Below are positions 31,216 through 40,687 of a stretch of DNA of 64,000 nucleotides, piece by piece; the first letter of the stretch is position 1, and every line of letters starts with the position of its first letter. Source of the DNA: CAWJLS01 sp963843755 (GTDB taxonomy: Bacteria > Acidobacteriota > Thermoanaerobaculia > Multivoradales > DATKCC01). Made by a program: the position numbers and the translations under genes. The DNA lies in NCBI GenBank assembly GCA_963843755.1, contig CAWJLS010000003.1, forward strand, positions 186,001 to 250,000, written 5' to 3'. The notes beneath the pieces were generated by a model. That model made no database searches, was not told the origin of the DNA, and saw only the letters and a program-made list of their open reading frames with translations.

Positions 31216-32967
31216 CTAGCGGCGGCCGTCCCGCTCCTGCCGCTGCTTCTCGCGCCACGCCTGGTGGGCGATCCGGTTGCTCTCCCACGGCCGCGTGGCG
31301 AAGTAGTTGCGGGTCAGCTCTGCCACCTTGGGCGACAGCAGGATCAGGGCGAGCAGGTTCGGGAAGATGACCACGCCGAGCGCCACGTCTCCCAGGGTCC
31401 AGATGCTCTGGAGCGCCAGCACCGCGCCGACGAAGTGCATGACCACGAAGAGCAGCTTGTACGGCAGCACCGCCTTCTGCCCGAACAGGTAGTTGGCGCA
31501 GCGGTCGCCGTAGTAGCTCCACGAGATCGCCGTCGACAGGGCGAAGAGCGCCACCGACAGCAGGACGATGTAGCCGCCCCATCCGCCGAACTGTCTGAGC
31601 CCCTTCTCGAAGGCGAGCTTGGTCAGCGGCGCGCCGCTCTCGGCCGCGTCACCGTACAGGGAGGTGTAGGCCGTGCCGGACGCGGCGGTCGCCGTGCCTT
31701 TCGTCGGGTCGATCGTACCGGTGAACGGCAGCGTCTGCTCCTGGTCGACGAACAGCCGCTCGACCGGCGTCTCGTGCCAGCGGAGCTTCGGGCCGCCGGC
31801 CGGCGGCATCTCCGGCACGCCGTCGTCCACCTGGATCGTGGTGGCCGGCGAGGCGCCCGGCTCCGTCCCCTGGACCGTCACGTAGGAGACGTCGCCGCCG
31901 CCGAGGGTGATCTCGGTCGGGATGCGGACGTTCCAGACGCCGGTGATCAGGATCACCAGGCCGGTCATCGAGCAGATCACGATGGTGTCGATGAACGGCT
32001 CGAGCAGGGCGACCACGCCTTCGGAGACCGGCTCGTCGGTCTTCGCCGCGGCGTGGGCGATCGGGGCCGAGCCCTGGCCCGCCTCGTTCGAGAACAGGCC
32101 GCGTCTGACGCCCCACATCATCGTGACGAGGAAGGCTCCCACCCCCGATCCCGCCACCCCCGCGGACGGGTTGAACGCTTCCTTGAAGATGGTGCCGAAG
32201 GTGGGAAGGATCTCGTCGGCGTTCATCGCCAGCACGGTCAGCGCCCCGAGCACGTAGATCGTCGCCATCACCGGCGCCAGCACGCCGGTCACGGCGCCGA
32301 TGCGGCGGATGCCGCCGAGGATCACCAGGCCGACCAGGGACGCGGTCACCAGGCCGGTGATCCACTTGGCGAGGCCGAACTCGTCCTGCATCGCGTCGGC
32401 GACCGTGTTCGCCTGGACGCCGTTGCCGGTCAGGAACGAGGTCAGGACCAGGAACGACGCGAAGAACATCGCCAGCGGCTTCCACTTCTTCCCCAGGCCC
32501 TTCTCGATGTAGTACATCGGACCGCCGGAGACCGAGCCCTCCCAGCGGCGCGGGTCGGTGTCCGGGAACTCGATCTTGCGGTAGTGCTGGGCCAGGGTCA
32601 CCTCGGAGTACTTGACCGCCATGCCCAGCAGCGCGGTCATCCACATCCAGAACAGCGCTCCGGGGCCGCCCCAGTGGATCGCCAGGGCGACGCCGGCGAT
32701 GTTGCCGATGCCGACGGTCGCCGACAGCGCCGTGGTCAGCGCCTGGAAGTGGCTGACGTCGCCCGGCTCGTCCGGGTCGTCGTAGATGCCGGACGCGACG
32801 GCGAAGCCGTGCGGCAGGCGCCGAAGCTGGATGAAGCCGAGGCGGATGGTGAGATAGAAGCCGGTTCCGAGGAGTGCGATCACCACGATGGGGATCGTCT
32901 CGTCTCCCACCGGGATACCCCAGTTCCAGACAAGCTCTCCGAGTCTCGAGACGATGTTCTCGAACAC
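31216..32967 (-). CDS. AGCS-family sodium:alanine symporter with large soluble insert
   Basis: Inner-membrane amino-acid:Na+ symporter, 583 residues. Family text: TTALSATVGIGNIAGVALAI near residues 79-98 (Na+ and substrate site), GGPGALFWMWMTALLGM, GGPMYYIEKGLGKKW, GNGVQANTVADAMQ, MWGVRRGLFSNEAGQGSAPI near 294-313 (AGCS signature), and YFGDR-like YYGDRCANYLFG. Around 10 hydrophobic helices. Residues about 350-460 are a soluble Thr/Gly/Pro-rich insert between two helices, beginning RIPTEITLGGGDVSYVTV, that most AGCS proteins of about 450-480 residues lack. Stand-alone, divergent from the tolC-emrAB operon. Confidence 0.93.
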   Translation of the reverse strand: MFENIVSRLGELVWNWGIPVGDETIPIVVIALLGTGFYLTIRLGFIQLRRLPHGFAVASGIYDDPDEPGDVSHFQALTTALSATVGIGNIAGVALAIHWGGPGALFWMWMTALLGMAVKYSEVTLAQHYRKIEFPDTDPRRWEGSVSGGPMYYIEKGLGKKWKPLAMFFASFLVLTSFLTGNGVQANTVADAMQDEFGLAKWITGLVTASLVGLVILGGIRRIGAVTGVLAPVMATIYVLGALTVLAMNADEILPTFGTIFKEAFNPSAGVAGSGVGAFLVTMMWGVRRGLFSNEAGQGSAPIAHAAAKTDEPVSEGVVALLEPFIDTIVICSMTGLVILITGVWNVRIPTEITLGGGDVSYVTVQGTEPGASPATTIQVDDGVPEMPPAGGPKLRWHETPVERLFVDQEQTLPFTGTIDPTKGTATAASGTAYTSLYGDAAESGAPLTKLAFEKGLRQFGGWGGYIVLLSVALFALSTAISWSYYGDRCANYLFGQKAVLPYKLLFVVMHFVGAVLALQSIWTLGDVALGVVIFPNLLALILLSPKVAELTRNYFATRPWESNRIAHQAWREKQRQERDGRR

Positions 32968-33232
32968 GTGGACGTCCCCCTTCGCGTCAGTTCAAGTCAG
33001 GGTCTTGCGGGCCAAAACGAGGTGGATGGTACCACGCGGTGCCGCCGGCCGATGCAGAGCCGACCGGGGCCACGAGGCGGTCCTCTGGTGTACCGTAGGA
33101 GTGCGGTTGCCGGAGTGACCGCCGGCCGACCGGCTCCGCGCACCCCTTCCATCGACGACGCAGCGCACCACCAGGCGCGGCGCGTGATCCCGTGCTCGGC
33201 GCGGGCACTGATCTGGCAAGGACTCTCCGCTC

Positions 33233-34753
33233 ATGACGCACCATCGCACCCACCGGTCTCCAGGACGGTCGACGCGGCTCGGCCTGCCTCCCCGGCCGGT
33301 CCTGCTCCTTCTGCTGCTGCCCATCGGGTTCGCACCGCCGCCGCTCCACGCCCGCGCAGCCGGCGCGGAGGGACGCCCGGACGCCGTCCAGGCGCCCCGT
33401 CCGGAGGCGACGACCGCTCCTGCCACCCCGGCCGGTCAGACCGCTCCGGCCGCTCCGGCCCCACAGGACCTCGAGTCGGCGTCCCGGGGCTCGCTGGCCC
33501 TCTCCCTCGACCAGGCCATCACCCGCGGCCTCGACCACAACCTGCACGTGCTGCTGGCGCAGGCGGGTCAGGACATCGCCCGCGGCCGCCGCTGGCAGAG
33601 CCTGGCGAGCCTTCGCCCGTCGGTCGCCGGGAGCGTTTCGGAGGATCGCCAGAAGCTCAACCTGGCGGCGTTCGGGCTGCCGGTCGCCGAGGGCGAGTCG
33701 CCGCTGGTCGGTCCGTTCGACGTGTTCGACGCCCGGTTCTCGGTCCACCAGGCGCTGTTCGACCGCCCCGCCAGCCAGCACGCCCACGCGGCCAGCGCGA
33801 CGCTCGCCTCGGCCCGCGACGACGTACGCGACGCCCGGGACCTGGTGGTGCTGGTGGTCGCCCGGCTCTACCTGGGGGTCCTCGCCGACCGGGCGCGGCT
33901 GGAGGCGGCAGATGCGGAGGTAGCCACCGCCCAGGCGCTCGCCGACCTCGCCCACGACCAGTTGCAGGCCGGTACCGTGGCGAAGATCGACGTCCTGCGC
34001 TCGCAGGTCGAGCTCGATACGCGGCGCCAGCAGCGGATCGTCGCCGCCAACGACCTGGAGAAGGACAAGCTGGCGCTCGCCCGGGCCATCGGCCTGCCCC
34101 TCGACCGGCCGATCGACCTGACCGACCCGCTCCCCGACACCCCGGCGGCGCCCCTCGAGGTGGCGGCCGCGGTACAGCAGGCGCAGGCCCGGCGCGCGGA
34201 CCTGGCGTCCGCCCGCTCCCGCCTGGAGGCGGCCCGGGCGGAGGTCGCCGCGGCACGGGGCGAGCGCCTGCCCTCGGTGGCCCTCCGGGCCGACTGGGGC
34301 ACCATCGGTCCGAGACCGTCCAGCGCGCTCACCACCTACGACCTCGGCGCCGTCGTCTCGGTCCCGCTCTCCCTCGGCGGACGGATCCACGGTGAGGTCC
34401 TGGAGGCCGAGGCGCAGGTCCGGCAGGAGCAGGAGCGGCTCGACGACCTCGAGCGCCGGATCGAGTACGAGGTCCGTGGCGCCCTGCTCGACCTCGACGC
34501 CGCCCGGCACCGGGTGACCACGGCCGAGGCCGCCCGCGACCTGGCCGACGAACAGCTCACCGAAGCCCGCGACCGCTTCCGCGCCGGCGTCAGCGACAGC
34601 CTGGAGGTCGTCCAGGCCCAGCAGGCGGTGGCCGCGGCACACGAGAGCTATATCGCGAGCCTCTACGCCTTCAACCTGGCGAAAGTCACGCTCGCCCGCG
34701 CCCTCGGCGTGGCCGAGGAACGGACCGTGGAACTGCTGGAGGGAGCTCGATGA
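33233..34753 (+). CDS. TolC-family outer-membrane efflux protein
   Basis: Outer-membrane channel for a tripartite efflux pump. 506 residues. Signal region: basic start then VLLLLLLPIGFAPPPLHARA, then an Ala/Pro linker. The mature part shows the TolC repeat: LSLDQAITRGLDHNLHVLLA near residues 94-113, RPSVAGSVSEDRQ, LAHDQLQAGTVAKIDVLRSQ near 238-257 and again DEQLTEARDRFRAGVSDSLE near 440-459 with EVVQAQQAVAAAHESYI. Long coiled-coil helices are plain from the heptad Ala/Leu pattern. The ATG follows aagga. The stop overlaps the next ATG (ATGA), so it is coupled to the periplasmic adaptor. Confidence 0.93.
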   Translation: MTHHRTHRSPGRSTRLGLPPRPVLLLLLLPIGFAPPPLHARAAGAEGRPDAVQAPRPEATTAPATPAGQTAPAAPAPQDLESASRGSLALSLDQAITRGLDHNLHVLLAQAGQDIARGRRWQSLASLRPSVAGSVSEDRQKLNLAAFGLPVAEGESPLVGPFDVFDARFSVHQALFDRPASQHAHAASATLASARDDVRDARDLVVLVVARLYLGVLADRARLEAADAEVATAQALADLAHDQLQAGTVAKIDVLRSQVELDTRRQQRIVAANDLEKDKLALARAIGLPLDRPIDLTDPLPDTPAAPLEVAAAVQQAQARRADLASARSRLEAARAEVAAARGERLPSVALRADWGTIGPRPSSALTTYDLGAVVSVPLSLGGRIHGEVLEAEAQVRQEQERLDDLERRIEYEVRGALLDLDAARHRVTTAEAARDLADEQLTEARDRFRAGVSDSLEVVQAQQAVAAAHESYIASLYAFNLAKVTLARALGVAEERTVELLEGAR

Positions 34754-35925
34754 ACCGGATCTGGGGCAGCCAGCGGGCACGCTGGCTCCTGCTCGCCGCG
34801 CTCGCGCTGCTGACCGTGGCGGGGGTGCTGGCCTGGCGCCATCTCGCCAGCCGTGAAACGACCGACGACGCGCAGATCGACGGCACCATCCTGTCGATCG
34901 CGCCGCGCATCGGCGGCATGGTCACCGCCGTCGACGTGCACGAGAACCAGCGGGTCGAGGACGGCGCGGTGCTGGTGACGCTCGACCCCGAGGACTATCG
35001 GATCGCGGTCGAGCGTGCCGAGGCGGAGTACGAGGCCGCGCAGGGAGCGCTCGAAGGGGCGCGCGCCGGTGTGCCGCTGACCTCGAAGACGGCTAGCAGC
35101 GGACTGGCGGCGGCCCGCGCCGACCTGGCCAGCGCCCGCTCGGCCGAGACGTCGGCCACGCGGGAGACCGCCGCCGCCCGGGCGCGGCTCGACGCCGCGA
35201 CGGCCCGCGCCCAGCAGGCGAAGGACGACCTCGCCCGGCTCGGCCAGTTGGTCGCCAAGCAGGAGGTCGCCCAGCAGCAGTACGACACCGCCCGGAGCCG
35301 GGCCACCGCCGCCGACGCGGCCGTCACCGAGGCGGAGCAGCAGGTGGCGATCGCCGAGAGTCACGAGCACCAGGCCGCGAGCGCCGTCCAGAGCGCCATG
35401 GCGGCCGTCGACAAGGCCGAGGCCGGCCCCCAGGAGGTGACCGCCTCCAAGGGACGCCGAACCTCCGCCGAGGCCCAGGTCAAGCAGGCGAAGGCGGCGC
35501 TCGACAAGGCCCGCCTCGACCTCGCGCGGACCCGGATCACGGCGCCCGCCGCCGGCGTGATCAGCAAGAGGTCGGTCGAGGTCGGCGAGATCGTCCGCCC
35601 CGAGCAGCCCCTGATGGCCCTGGTGCCCCTGGGCGACGTCTGGGTGACCGCGAACTTCAAGGAGACCCAGCTCCGCATGATGCGGCCCGGCCAGCGCGCC
35701 GAGGTGTCGGTGGACGCCTACGGCCACACCTACACCGGCCGGGTCGAGAGCATCGCGCCCGCCACCGGCTCCAAGTTCAGCCTGCTGCCGCCGGAGAACG
35801 CCAGCGGCAACTTCGTCAAGGTGGTCCAGCGGGTGCCGGTCCGGATCGTCCTCGACGCGGGTCAGGACCCGGACCACCTTCTCCGCCCCGGCATGTCGGT
35901 CGAGGCCACCGTCCTGGTCCGCTAG
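34750..35925 (+). CDS. emrA: HlyD/EmrA-family periplasmic adaptor
   Basis: Membrane-fusion protein that links the MFS pump to the outer-membrane channel. 391 residues. One N-terminal helix WLLLAALALLTVAGVLAWRH, then TDDAQIDGTILSIAPRIGGM near residues 38-57 (lipoyl half-motif), a long coiled coil about 75-250 rich in Ala, Glu, Arg and Gln, the return strand ARTRITAPAAGVISKRSVEV (second lipoyl half), and PLMALVPLGDVWVTANFKET typical for EmrA. The tail VRIVLDAGQDPDHLLRPGMS is the beta-barrel domain. It overlaps tolC by 4 bases and is followed by emrB after 21 bases. Confidence 0.93.
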   Translation: MNRIWGSQRARWLLLAALALLTVAGVLAWRHLASRETTDDAQIDGTILSIAPRIGGMVTAVDVHENQRVEDGAVLVTLDPEDYRIAVERAEAEYEAAQGALEGARAGVPLTSKTASSGLAAARADLASARSAETSATRETAAARARLDAATARAQQAKDDLARLGQLVAKQEVAQQQYDTARSRATAADAAVTEAEQQVAIAESHEHQAASAVQSAMAAVDKAEAGPQEVTASKGRRTSAEAQVKQAKAALDKARLDLARTRITAPAAGVISKRSVEVGEIVRPEQPLMALVPLGDVWVTANFKETQLRMMRPGQRAEVSVDAYGHTYTGRVESIAPATGSKFSLLPPENASGNFVKVVQRVPVRIVLDAGQDPDHLLRPGMSVEATVLVR

Positions 35926-35946
35926 GCACCCGGCGCCCGATCCACG

Positions 35947-37521
35947 ATGTCCACACTCGCCGCAGAGGCCGACGAACGCCCCGCCGTCAACCGCTGGCTG
36001 ATCGCCATCGCTGTGATGGCCGGCACCTTCATGGTGGTGCTCGACACCACGGTGGTCAACGTCTCCCTGCCCCACATCGCCGGCAGCCTCTCCGCGACCA
36101 CCGACGAGGCGACCTGGGCGCTGACCTCGTACCTCACTGCCAACGCGGTGATCCTGCCGATGACCGGCTGGCTGGCCAACTTCTTCGGCCGCAAACGCCT
36201 TCTGATGGTGGCGGTCGCCGGGTTCACGATCGCCTCGTCTCTCTGCGGCCTGGCGCCGACGCTGCCGATCCTCATCGGTTTCCGCATCATCCAGGGGCTG
36301 ACCGGCGGCGTCATGCAGCCGCTCTCCCAGGCGGTGCTGCTGGAGGCCTTCCCGCCCCACGAGCGGGGCAAGGCGATGGGCTTCTGGGGGCTCGGCATCG
36401 TCGTCGCGCCGATCATCGGCCCGGTGCTGGGCGGCTGGCTGACCGCCGACTACTCCTGGCGGTGGATCTTCTACATCAACATCCCCGTCGGCCTGGCGGC
36501 GCTGGTCATGATGCAGCTCTTCATCTTCGATCCACCCTACATCCAGCGGGGGACGGCGCGGATCGACTACTGGGGGATCGGCCTGCTGGCGGTCGGCTTC
36601 GGCTCTCTCCAGATCGCCCTCGACAAGGGGCAGGAGGAGGACTGGCTCGCGTCGCACCTGATCGTCATCCTGCTGGTGCTCGCCGCGGTCACCATCACCT
36701 GGATGATCGTCCACGAGCTACGCGCGCGCTCGCCGGTGGTCGACCTGCTGGTCTTCCGCAACCGCACCTACAGCTTCGGCGTGATCCTTGTGTTCCTCGT
36801 CGGCTTCGTGCTCTACGGCAGCCTGGTGCTGCTGCCGTTGCTGCTCCAGACGCTCATGGGATACCCGCCGCTGGCGGCCGGCATCGCCTTGGCGCCGCGC
36901 GGCCTGGGCTCATTCATCGCCATGCCGCTGGTCGGGGCGGTCATGAGCAAGGTCGACCCGCGCAAGCTCCTGCTCGCCGGCGTCGTGCTCTCGGCGTTCA
37001 CTCTCTTCTGGTTCAGTTGGCTGAACCTGGACGCGGGCTACTGGGACCTGTTCTGGCCCCAGGTCATCCAGGGGGCTGCCCTGGGGCTGCTGTTCGTGCC
37101 GCTGACCACCATCACCATGGACGCCGTGCCCAACGCCGGCATGGGCAACGCGACCAGCCTGTACAACCTGACCCGCAACATCGGCTCGAGCATGGGGATC
37201 GCCCTCGCCGAGACCGTGGTGGCGCGCCACCTCCAGGTCCACACCAACGTCCTCGGCGCCCGGATCAACGCCTACGACAAGGTGCCGACCGTGCTCTACC
37301 AGCGGCTCGAGCAGGGCTTCATCGCCCGGGGGTCGGACGCGGTCACCGCCGGGCACCAGGCGCTCGCCGCCCTCGCAGGCATGGTGCGCCAGCAGGCGGC
37401 TCTGCTCTCCTACCTGGACGCCTTCCGCTGGCTGGGTTGGCTGAGCGTGGTGATCGTGCCGCTGGTCTTCTTCATGCGCCGGCCCCGCCACAAGGCGGAA
37501 GGACCGGTCACGATCGAGTAG
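35947..37521 (+). CDS. emrB: DHA2-family MFS multidrug transporter
   Basis: Drug:H+ antiporter of the inner membrane, 14 helices, 524 residues. Seen: MAGTFMVVLDTTVVNVSLPH near residues 21-40 (motif D1 of DHA2), WALTSYLTANAVILPMTGWL, motif A GWLANFFGRKRLLM, motif C-like MGFWGLGIVVAPIIGPVLGG with GPVLGG, and WRWIFYINIPVGLAAL. Closes the tolC-emrA-emrB operon. Substrate unknown; family members export hydrophobic toxins and drugs. It faces the SDR gene convergently with only eight bases between. No local regulator (MarR/TetR) is next to the operon. Confidence 0.94.
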   Translation: MSTLAAEADERPAVNRWLIAIAVMAGTFMVVLDTTVVNVSLPHIAGSLSATTDEATWALTSYLTANAVILPMTGWLANFFGRKRLLMVAVAGFTIASSLCGLAPTLPILIGFRIIQGLTGGVMQPLSQAVLLEAFPPHERGKAMGFWGLGIVVAPIIGPVLGGWLTADYSWRWIFYINIPVGLAALVMMQLFIFDPPYIQRGTARIDYWGIGLLAVGFGSLQIALDKGQEEDWLASHLIVILLVLAAVTITWMIVHELRARSPVVDLLVFRNRTYSFGVILVFLVGFVLYGSLVLLPLLLQTLMGYPPLAAGIALAPRGLGSFIAMPLVGAVMSKVDPRKLLLAGVVLSAFTLFWFSWLNLDAGYWDLFWPQVIQGAALGLLFVPLTTITMDAVPNAGMGNATSLYNLTRNIGSSMGIALAETVVARHLQVHTNVLGARINAYDKVPTVLYQRLEQGFIARGSDAVTAGHQALAALAGMVRQQAALLSYLDAFRWLGWLSVVIVPLVFFMRRPRHKAEGPVTIE

Positions 37522-37529
37522 GCAGACTC

Positions 37530-38297
37530 CTACCCGACGAGGACCGCGCCGCCGTTGACGTTGAGGATCTCGCCGGTGATGTGGCGGGCGAGCGGCGAGG
37601 CGAGGAAGACCACCGAGCCGGCGACGTCCTCGGCGGTCGCCACCCGGCGGAGCGGGATGCCCGCCTCGATCGCCTCCCGCCCGGAGCCGGCGAGGGCACC
37701 CTCGGCCATCTCGGTGTCGACCCAGCCGGGCGCCACCGAGTTGACCCGAATCTCCGGCGCCAGCTCGCTCGACCACGCCTTGGTGGCGGAGATCATCGCC
37801 CCCTTGCTGGCGGCGTAGGGGCTGTAGCTCGCCTCGCCCCGCTGGCCGGCGGTCGAGGTGATGTTGACCACGCTGGCGTCGTCCGAGGCGCGCAGCAGGG
37901 GAAGGGCGTGGACCATGCAGAGGAACGAGCCGGTGACGTTGACCTCCATCGTCCGCCGGTAGCGCTCCAGGTCGAACGTCTCCAGGGGGTTCTCCTCCCA
38001 GACGCCGGCGTTGTTGACCAGGCAGTCGAGACCGCCCCACGCCGCCTCCACCTCCGCCACCAGCCGCTCGACGTCCGCCTCGCGGGTCAGGTCCGCCCGG
38101 AACGTGCCGTGGGACCCCTCGGAGATCGCCTGGATCTCGTCCAGCAGCCGGTCCGCGTCTTCGTCCCGCGAGCGGTAGACCGCCATGACGCTGGCGCCGG
38201 CGCGGGCAAACAGGCGGCAGCACGCGGCACCGACGCCGCGGCTGCCACCGGTCACGACCACCCGGAGCCCCGAGAGGTCGAGCAGCCCTTCGCTCAC
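37530..38297 (-). CDS. Short-chain dehydrogenase/reductase (FabG-like)
   Basis: NAD(P)-dependent oxidoreductase, 255 residues from a GTG that overlaps the thiolase stop (GTGA). Rossmann motif VVVTGGSRGVGAA near 12-24, NNAGVWEENP near 89-98, catalytic Ser in NITSTAGQRG, YSPYAASKGAM with Tyr and Lys near 154-158, and VAPGWVDTEMA. C-terminus ITGEILNVNGGAVLVG is FabG-like. Coupled to a thiolase, it could be a 3-oxoacyl/acetoacetyl-CoA reductase, acting on the thiolase product; substrate is inference. Confidence 0.9.
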   Translation of the reverse strand: MSEGLLDLSGLRVVVTGGSRGVGAACCRLFARAGASVMAVYRSRDEDADRLLDEIQAISEGSHGTFRADLTREADVERLVAEVEAAWGGLDCLVNNAGVWEENPLETFDLERYRRTMEVNVTGSFLCMVHALPLLRASDDASVVNITSTAGQRGEASYSPYAASKGAMISATKAWSSELAPEIRVNSVAPGWVDTEMAEGALAGSGREAIEAGIPLRRVATAEDVAGSVVFLASPLARHITGEILNVNGGAVLVG

Positions 38298-39481
38298 CCC
38301 ACGGTCTCCACGACGATGGCGATGCCCTGGCCGCCACCGATGCAAGCCGAGGCCACGCCGACACCGCCGCCGCGGCGCTGGAGCTCCTTGAGCAGGGTCA
38401 GGGTGATGCGGGTGCCGGTCGCCCCCAGCGGATGGCCGATGGCGATGGCGCCACCGTTGACGTTGAGCTTTTCGGTGTCGAGCTCCAGCTCCTTGACGCA
38501 GGCCAGGATCTGGCCGGCGAACGCCTCGTTGATCTCGATCAGGTCCATGTCGTCCAGGCTCTTGCCGACCTTCTCGAGGGCGCTCCGGATCGCCGGCGCC
38601 GGACCGATCCCCATGCGCGACGGGTCGACCCCGACCACCGACCAGCCGAGGATGCGGCCGAGCGGCGTCCAGCCCTCGCCCTTCGCCCGGTCCGCGGTGG
38701 TCAGCAGCATCATGGCCGCGCCGTCGACGATGCCGGAGGCGTTGCCGGCGGTGACGAAGCCGTCCTTGTCGAACGCCGGCGGCAGCTTGGCGAGCCCTTC
38801 CATGGTGTTCTCCGGCCGCAGGTGCTCGTCGCGCTCCACCGTCTTGACCCGCTTGCCCTTGCCGACCTCGATCGGCACGACCTCCTCGGCCAGGCGACCG
38901 CTCTCCCACCCCTCGGACGCCCGCCGGTGGCTCATCAGGGCGAACTCGTCCTGCTCCCGGCGGCTGATGTCGTAGTCGCGGGCCAGGTTGTCGCTGGTCT
39001 GGGCCATGTAGCAGCCGCAGTAGGGGTCCATCAGCGAGGCCATCAGGTAGTCGTCGAGCTGCGCGTGGCCCAGCCGGTAGCCCTGGCGCGCCTTCCACAG
39101 GATGTGGGGCGCCTGGGTCATGTTCTCCATGCCGCCGACCAGACAGAGGCCGGCCTCGCCGACCAGGATCATGTGGGCGCCGGAGACGATCGCCTGGATG
39201 CCGGAGCCGCACAGGCGGTTGACCGTCAGGGCGGGCACGTCCTGGGGCACCCCCGCGCGCAGCGCTACGTGGCGGGCGCCGTAGATGGCGTCCGGCGACG
39301 TCTGGAGCGCGTTGCCGACGATGGTGTGGTCGATGGCGTCCGGGTCGACGCCGACCTTCTCGATCAGCGCCTTGGCGGCATGGGCGCCCAGCTCGATGGC
39401 GGACGTATTGGTGAACGAGCCGTTGAACGAACCCATCGGGGTCCGGAGGCCGTCGACGAGGACCAGGTCACGGATTTCCAT
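38294..39481 (-). CDS. Acetyl-CoA acetyltransferase (thiolase)
   Basis: Condenses two acetyl-CoA to acetoacetyl-CoA or cleaves 3-ketoacyl-CoA. 395 residues. Active-site Cys in LTVNRLCGSGIQAIVSGA near residues 84-101, INEAFAGQILA near 341, GGAIAIGHPLGATGTRI near 370 with the catalytic His, and the second Cys in ASACIGGGQG near the end. Complete. Together with the SDR it could feed acetoacetyl-CoA into the mevalonate pathway or serve fatty-acid degradation; no HMG-CoA synthase is in the window. ATG 39481 gives the usual N-terminus (VLVDGLRTPMGSFNGSF). Confidence 0.95.
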   Translation of the reverse strand: MEIRDLVLVDGLRTPMGSFNGSFTNTSAIELGAHAAKALIEKVGVDPDAIDHTIVGNALQTSPDAIYGARHVALRAGVPQDVPALTVNRLCGSGIQAIVSGAHMILVGEAGLCLVGGMENMTQAPHILWKARQGYRLGHAQLDDYLMASLMDPYCGCYMAQTSDNLARDYDISRREQDEFALMSHRRASEGWESGRLAEEVVPIEVGKGKRVKTVERDEHLRPENTMEGLAKLPPAFDKDGFVTAGNASGIVDGAAMMLLTTADRAKGEGWTPLGRILGWSVVGVDPSRMGIGPAPAIRSALEKVGKSLDDMDLIEINEAFAGQILACVKELELDTEKLNVNGGAIAIGHPLGATGTRITLTLLKELQRRGGGVGVASACIGGGQGIAIVVETVG

Positions 39482-39591
39482 GGAGAGAACCTCCTGTCGG
39501 AGTGTCGGTTTCGAGAGTCCGGAGAGTGAAATCAGGCTCGGGGCGGGATCGATCCCACCCGAGGCGGAGGGCGTCAGAGTACCATGGCGCC

Positions 39592-40182
39592 GTGCGCATC
39601 GACGCCACCACCGGCCGCCTCCGGGACGCCGCCCCCCTGCGCCACGTCGACTCCCCCAACCAAGACGAGCGCCCCGCGGGAGCCGCCCCCGAGCTGATCG
39701 TCGTCCACGGCATCACCCTGCCCCCGGGCGAGCACGGTGGCCCGTGGATCGACCGCCTGTTCACCAACACCCTCGACCCGCAGGCCCACCCCTTCTTCGC
39801 CGAGATCGCCCACCTCACCGTCTCCGCCCACGCCCTGATCCGGCGCGACGGCGAGATCGTCCAGTACGTCCCCTTCCCGCGCCGCGCCTGGCACGCCGGC
39901 GTCTCGTGCTGGGAGGGACGGGACAGGGTCAACGACTTCTCCATCGGCATCGAGCTCGAGGGCACCGACACCACCCCCTACACGCCCGTCCAGTACCGGC
40001 GCCTCGCCGTGCTCGTCCGGACCCTCTGCGACGCCTACCCCACCCTCGCACCGGACCGGATCGCCGGCCACGCCGACGTCGCCCCGGGGCGCAAGACCGA
40101 CCCCGGGGAGAGCTTCGACTGGGACGAGCTTCGGCGACTACTGGAGGACGGCCCGTCCGATCACTCGCCGCCCAGGGCGTAG
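39592..40182 (+). CDS. ampD: 1,6-anhydro-N-acetylmuramyl-L-alanine amidase
   Basis: Zinc amidase that recycles peptidoglycan fragments in the cytosol. 196 residues from GTG 39592, without signal peptide, as expected for AmpD. Seen: LIVVHGITLPPGEHGGPWID near residues 40-59 (first zinc His), HPFFAEIAHLTVSAHALIRR, VPFPRRAWHAGVSCWEGRDR near 93-112 (second His), NDFSIGIELEGTDT (catalytic Glu) and GHADVAPGRKTDPGESFDWD near 161-180 with the last ligands. The match to proteobacterial AmpD is very close. Its 3' end overlaps the convergent DUF3224 gene by 22 bases. Confidence 0.95.
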   Translation: MRIDATTGRLRDAAPLRHVDSPNQDERPAGAAPELIVVHGITLPPGEHGGPWIDRLFTNTLDPQAHPFFAEIAHLTVSAHALIRRDGEIVQYVPFPRRAWHAGVSCWEGRDRVNDFSIGIELEGTDTTPYTPVQYRRLAVLVRTLCDAYPTLAPDRIAGHADVAPGRKTDPGESFDWDELRRLLEDGPSDHSPPRA

Positions 40183-40556
40183 TGGAAGGTGTAGCCGTGG
40201 ACGCCGTCGGCGATGACGATCTCCATCGTGCCGGTCAGGCCCGTCAGCTCGCCGGTCCCCGAGTCGGGGACGACGGTCACGCCCCAGTCGGTGGTCTCGC
40301 CGTGGACCATCAGGCCGTGGTGCAGCAGCACGAAGCTGCCGCGGCGACCGTTCAGAGTCCCGGTCACCTGCTCCAGGGCCGTGTAGCCGCCCGATCCTTC
40401 CGCCTCCGTCCGGAAGGCCAGCATCTGGCCCCGGCTGATAGCGTCCAGGGCGCCGTGGTAGGTCTTGTCCAGCAGAAACCGGCCGAACGGGCCGGCGGCC
40501 TCACCGTCCGGATCTTGGGGAATCACCTCGACGTCGAACTGGCCTCGAGCGGTCAT
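40161..40556 (-). CDS. DUF3224 family protein
   Basis: 131-residue member of DUF3224, a small beta-barrel-like family of unknown function. Seen: RGQFDVEVIPQDPDGEAAGP, RFLLDKTYHGALDAISRGQM, TGTLNGRRGSFVLLHHGLM and VTVVPDSGTGELTGLTGTME, all conserved in the family. The start at 40556 is chosen because aaggagg lies six bases upstream. A longer version from 40661 would add a signal-like stretch (MRFLSIVMILAPAGSAMG), but that has no good ribosome-binding site. Cytosolic by this choice. Next to the AraC regulator, which is divergent. Confidence 0.9.
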   Translation of the reverse strand: MTARGQFDVEVIPQDPDGEAAGPFGRFLLDKTYHGALDAISRGQMLAFRTEAEGSGGYTALEQVTGTLNGRRGSFVLLHHGLMVHGETTDWGVTVVPDSGTGELTGLTGTMEIVIADGVHGYTFHYALGGE

Positions 40557-40687
40557 GGTCGCCTCCTTGGCAACAACGCGATTGGTTGGGGGGTCGGATG
40601 GAGTGTCGCCCATGGCGCTGCCGGCCGGGGCCAGAATCATCACGATGGACAAGAAACGCACGTCGCCTCCTCGGAAGTGAGTGTCTC

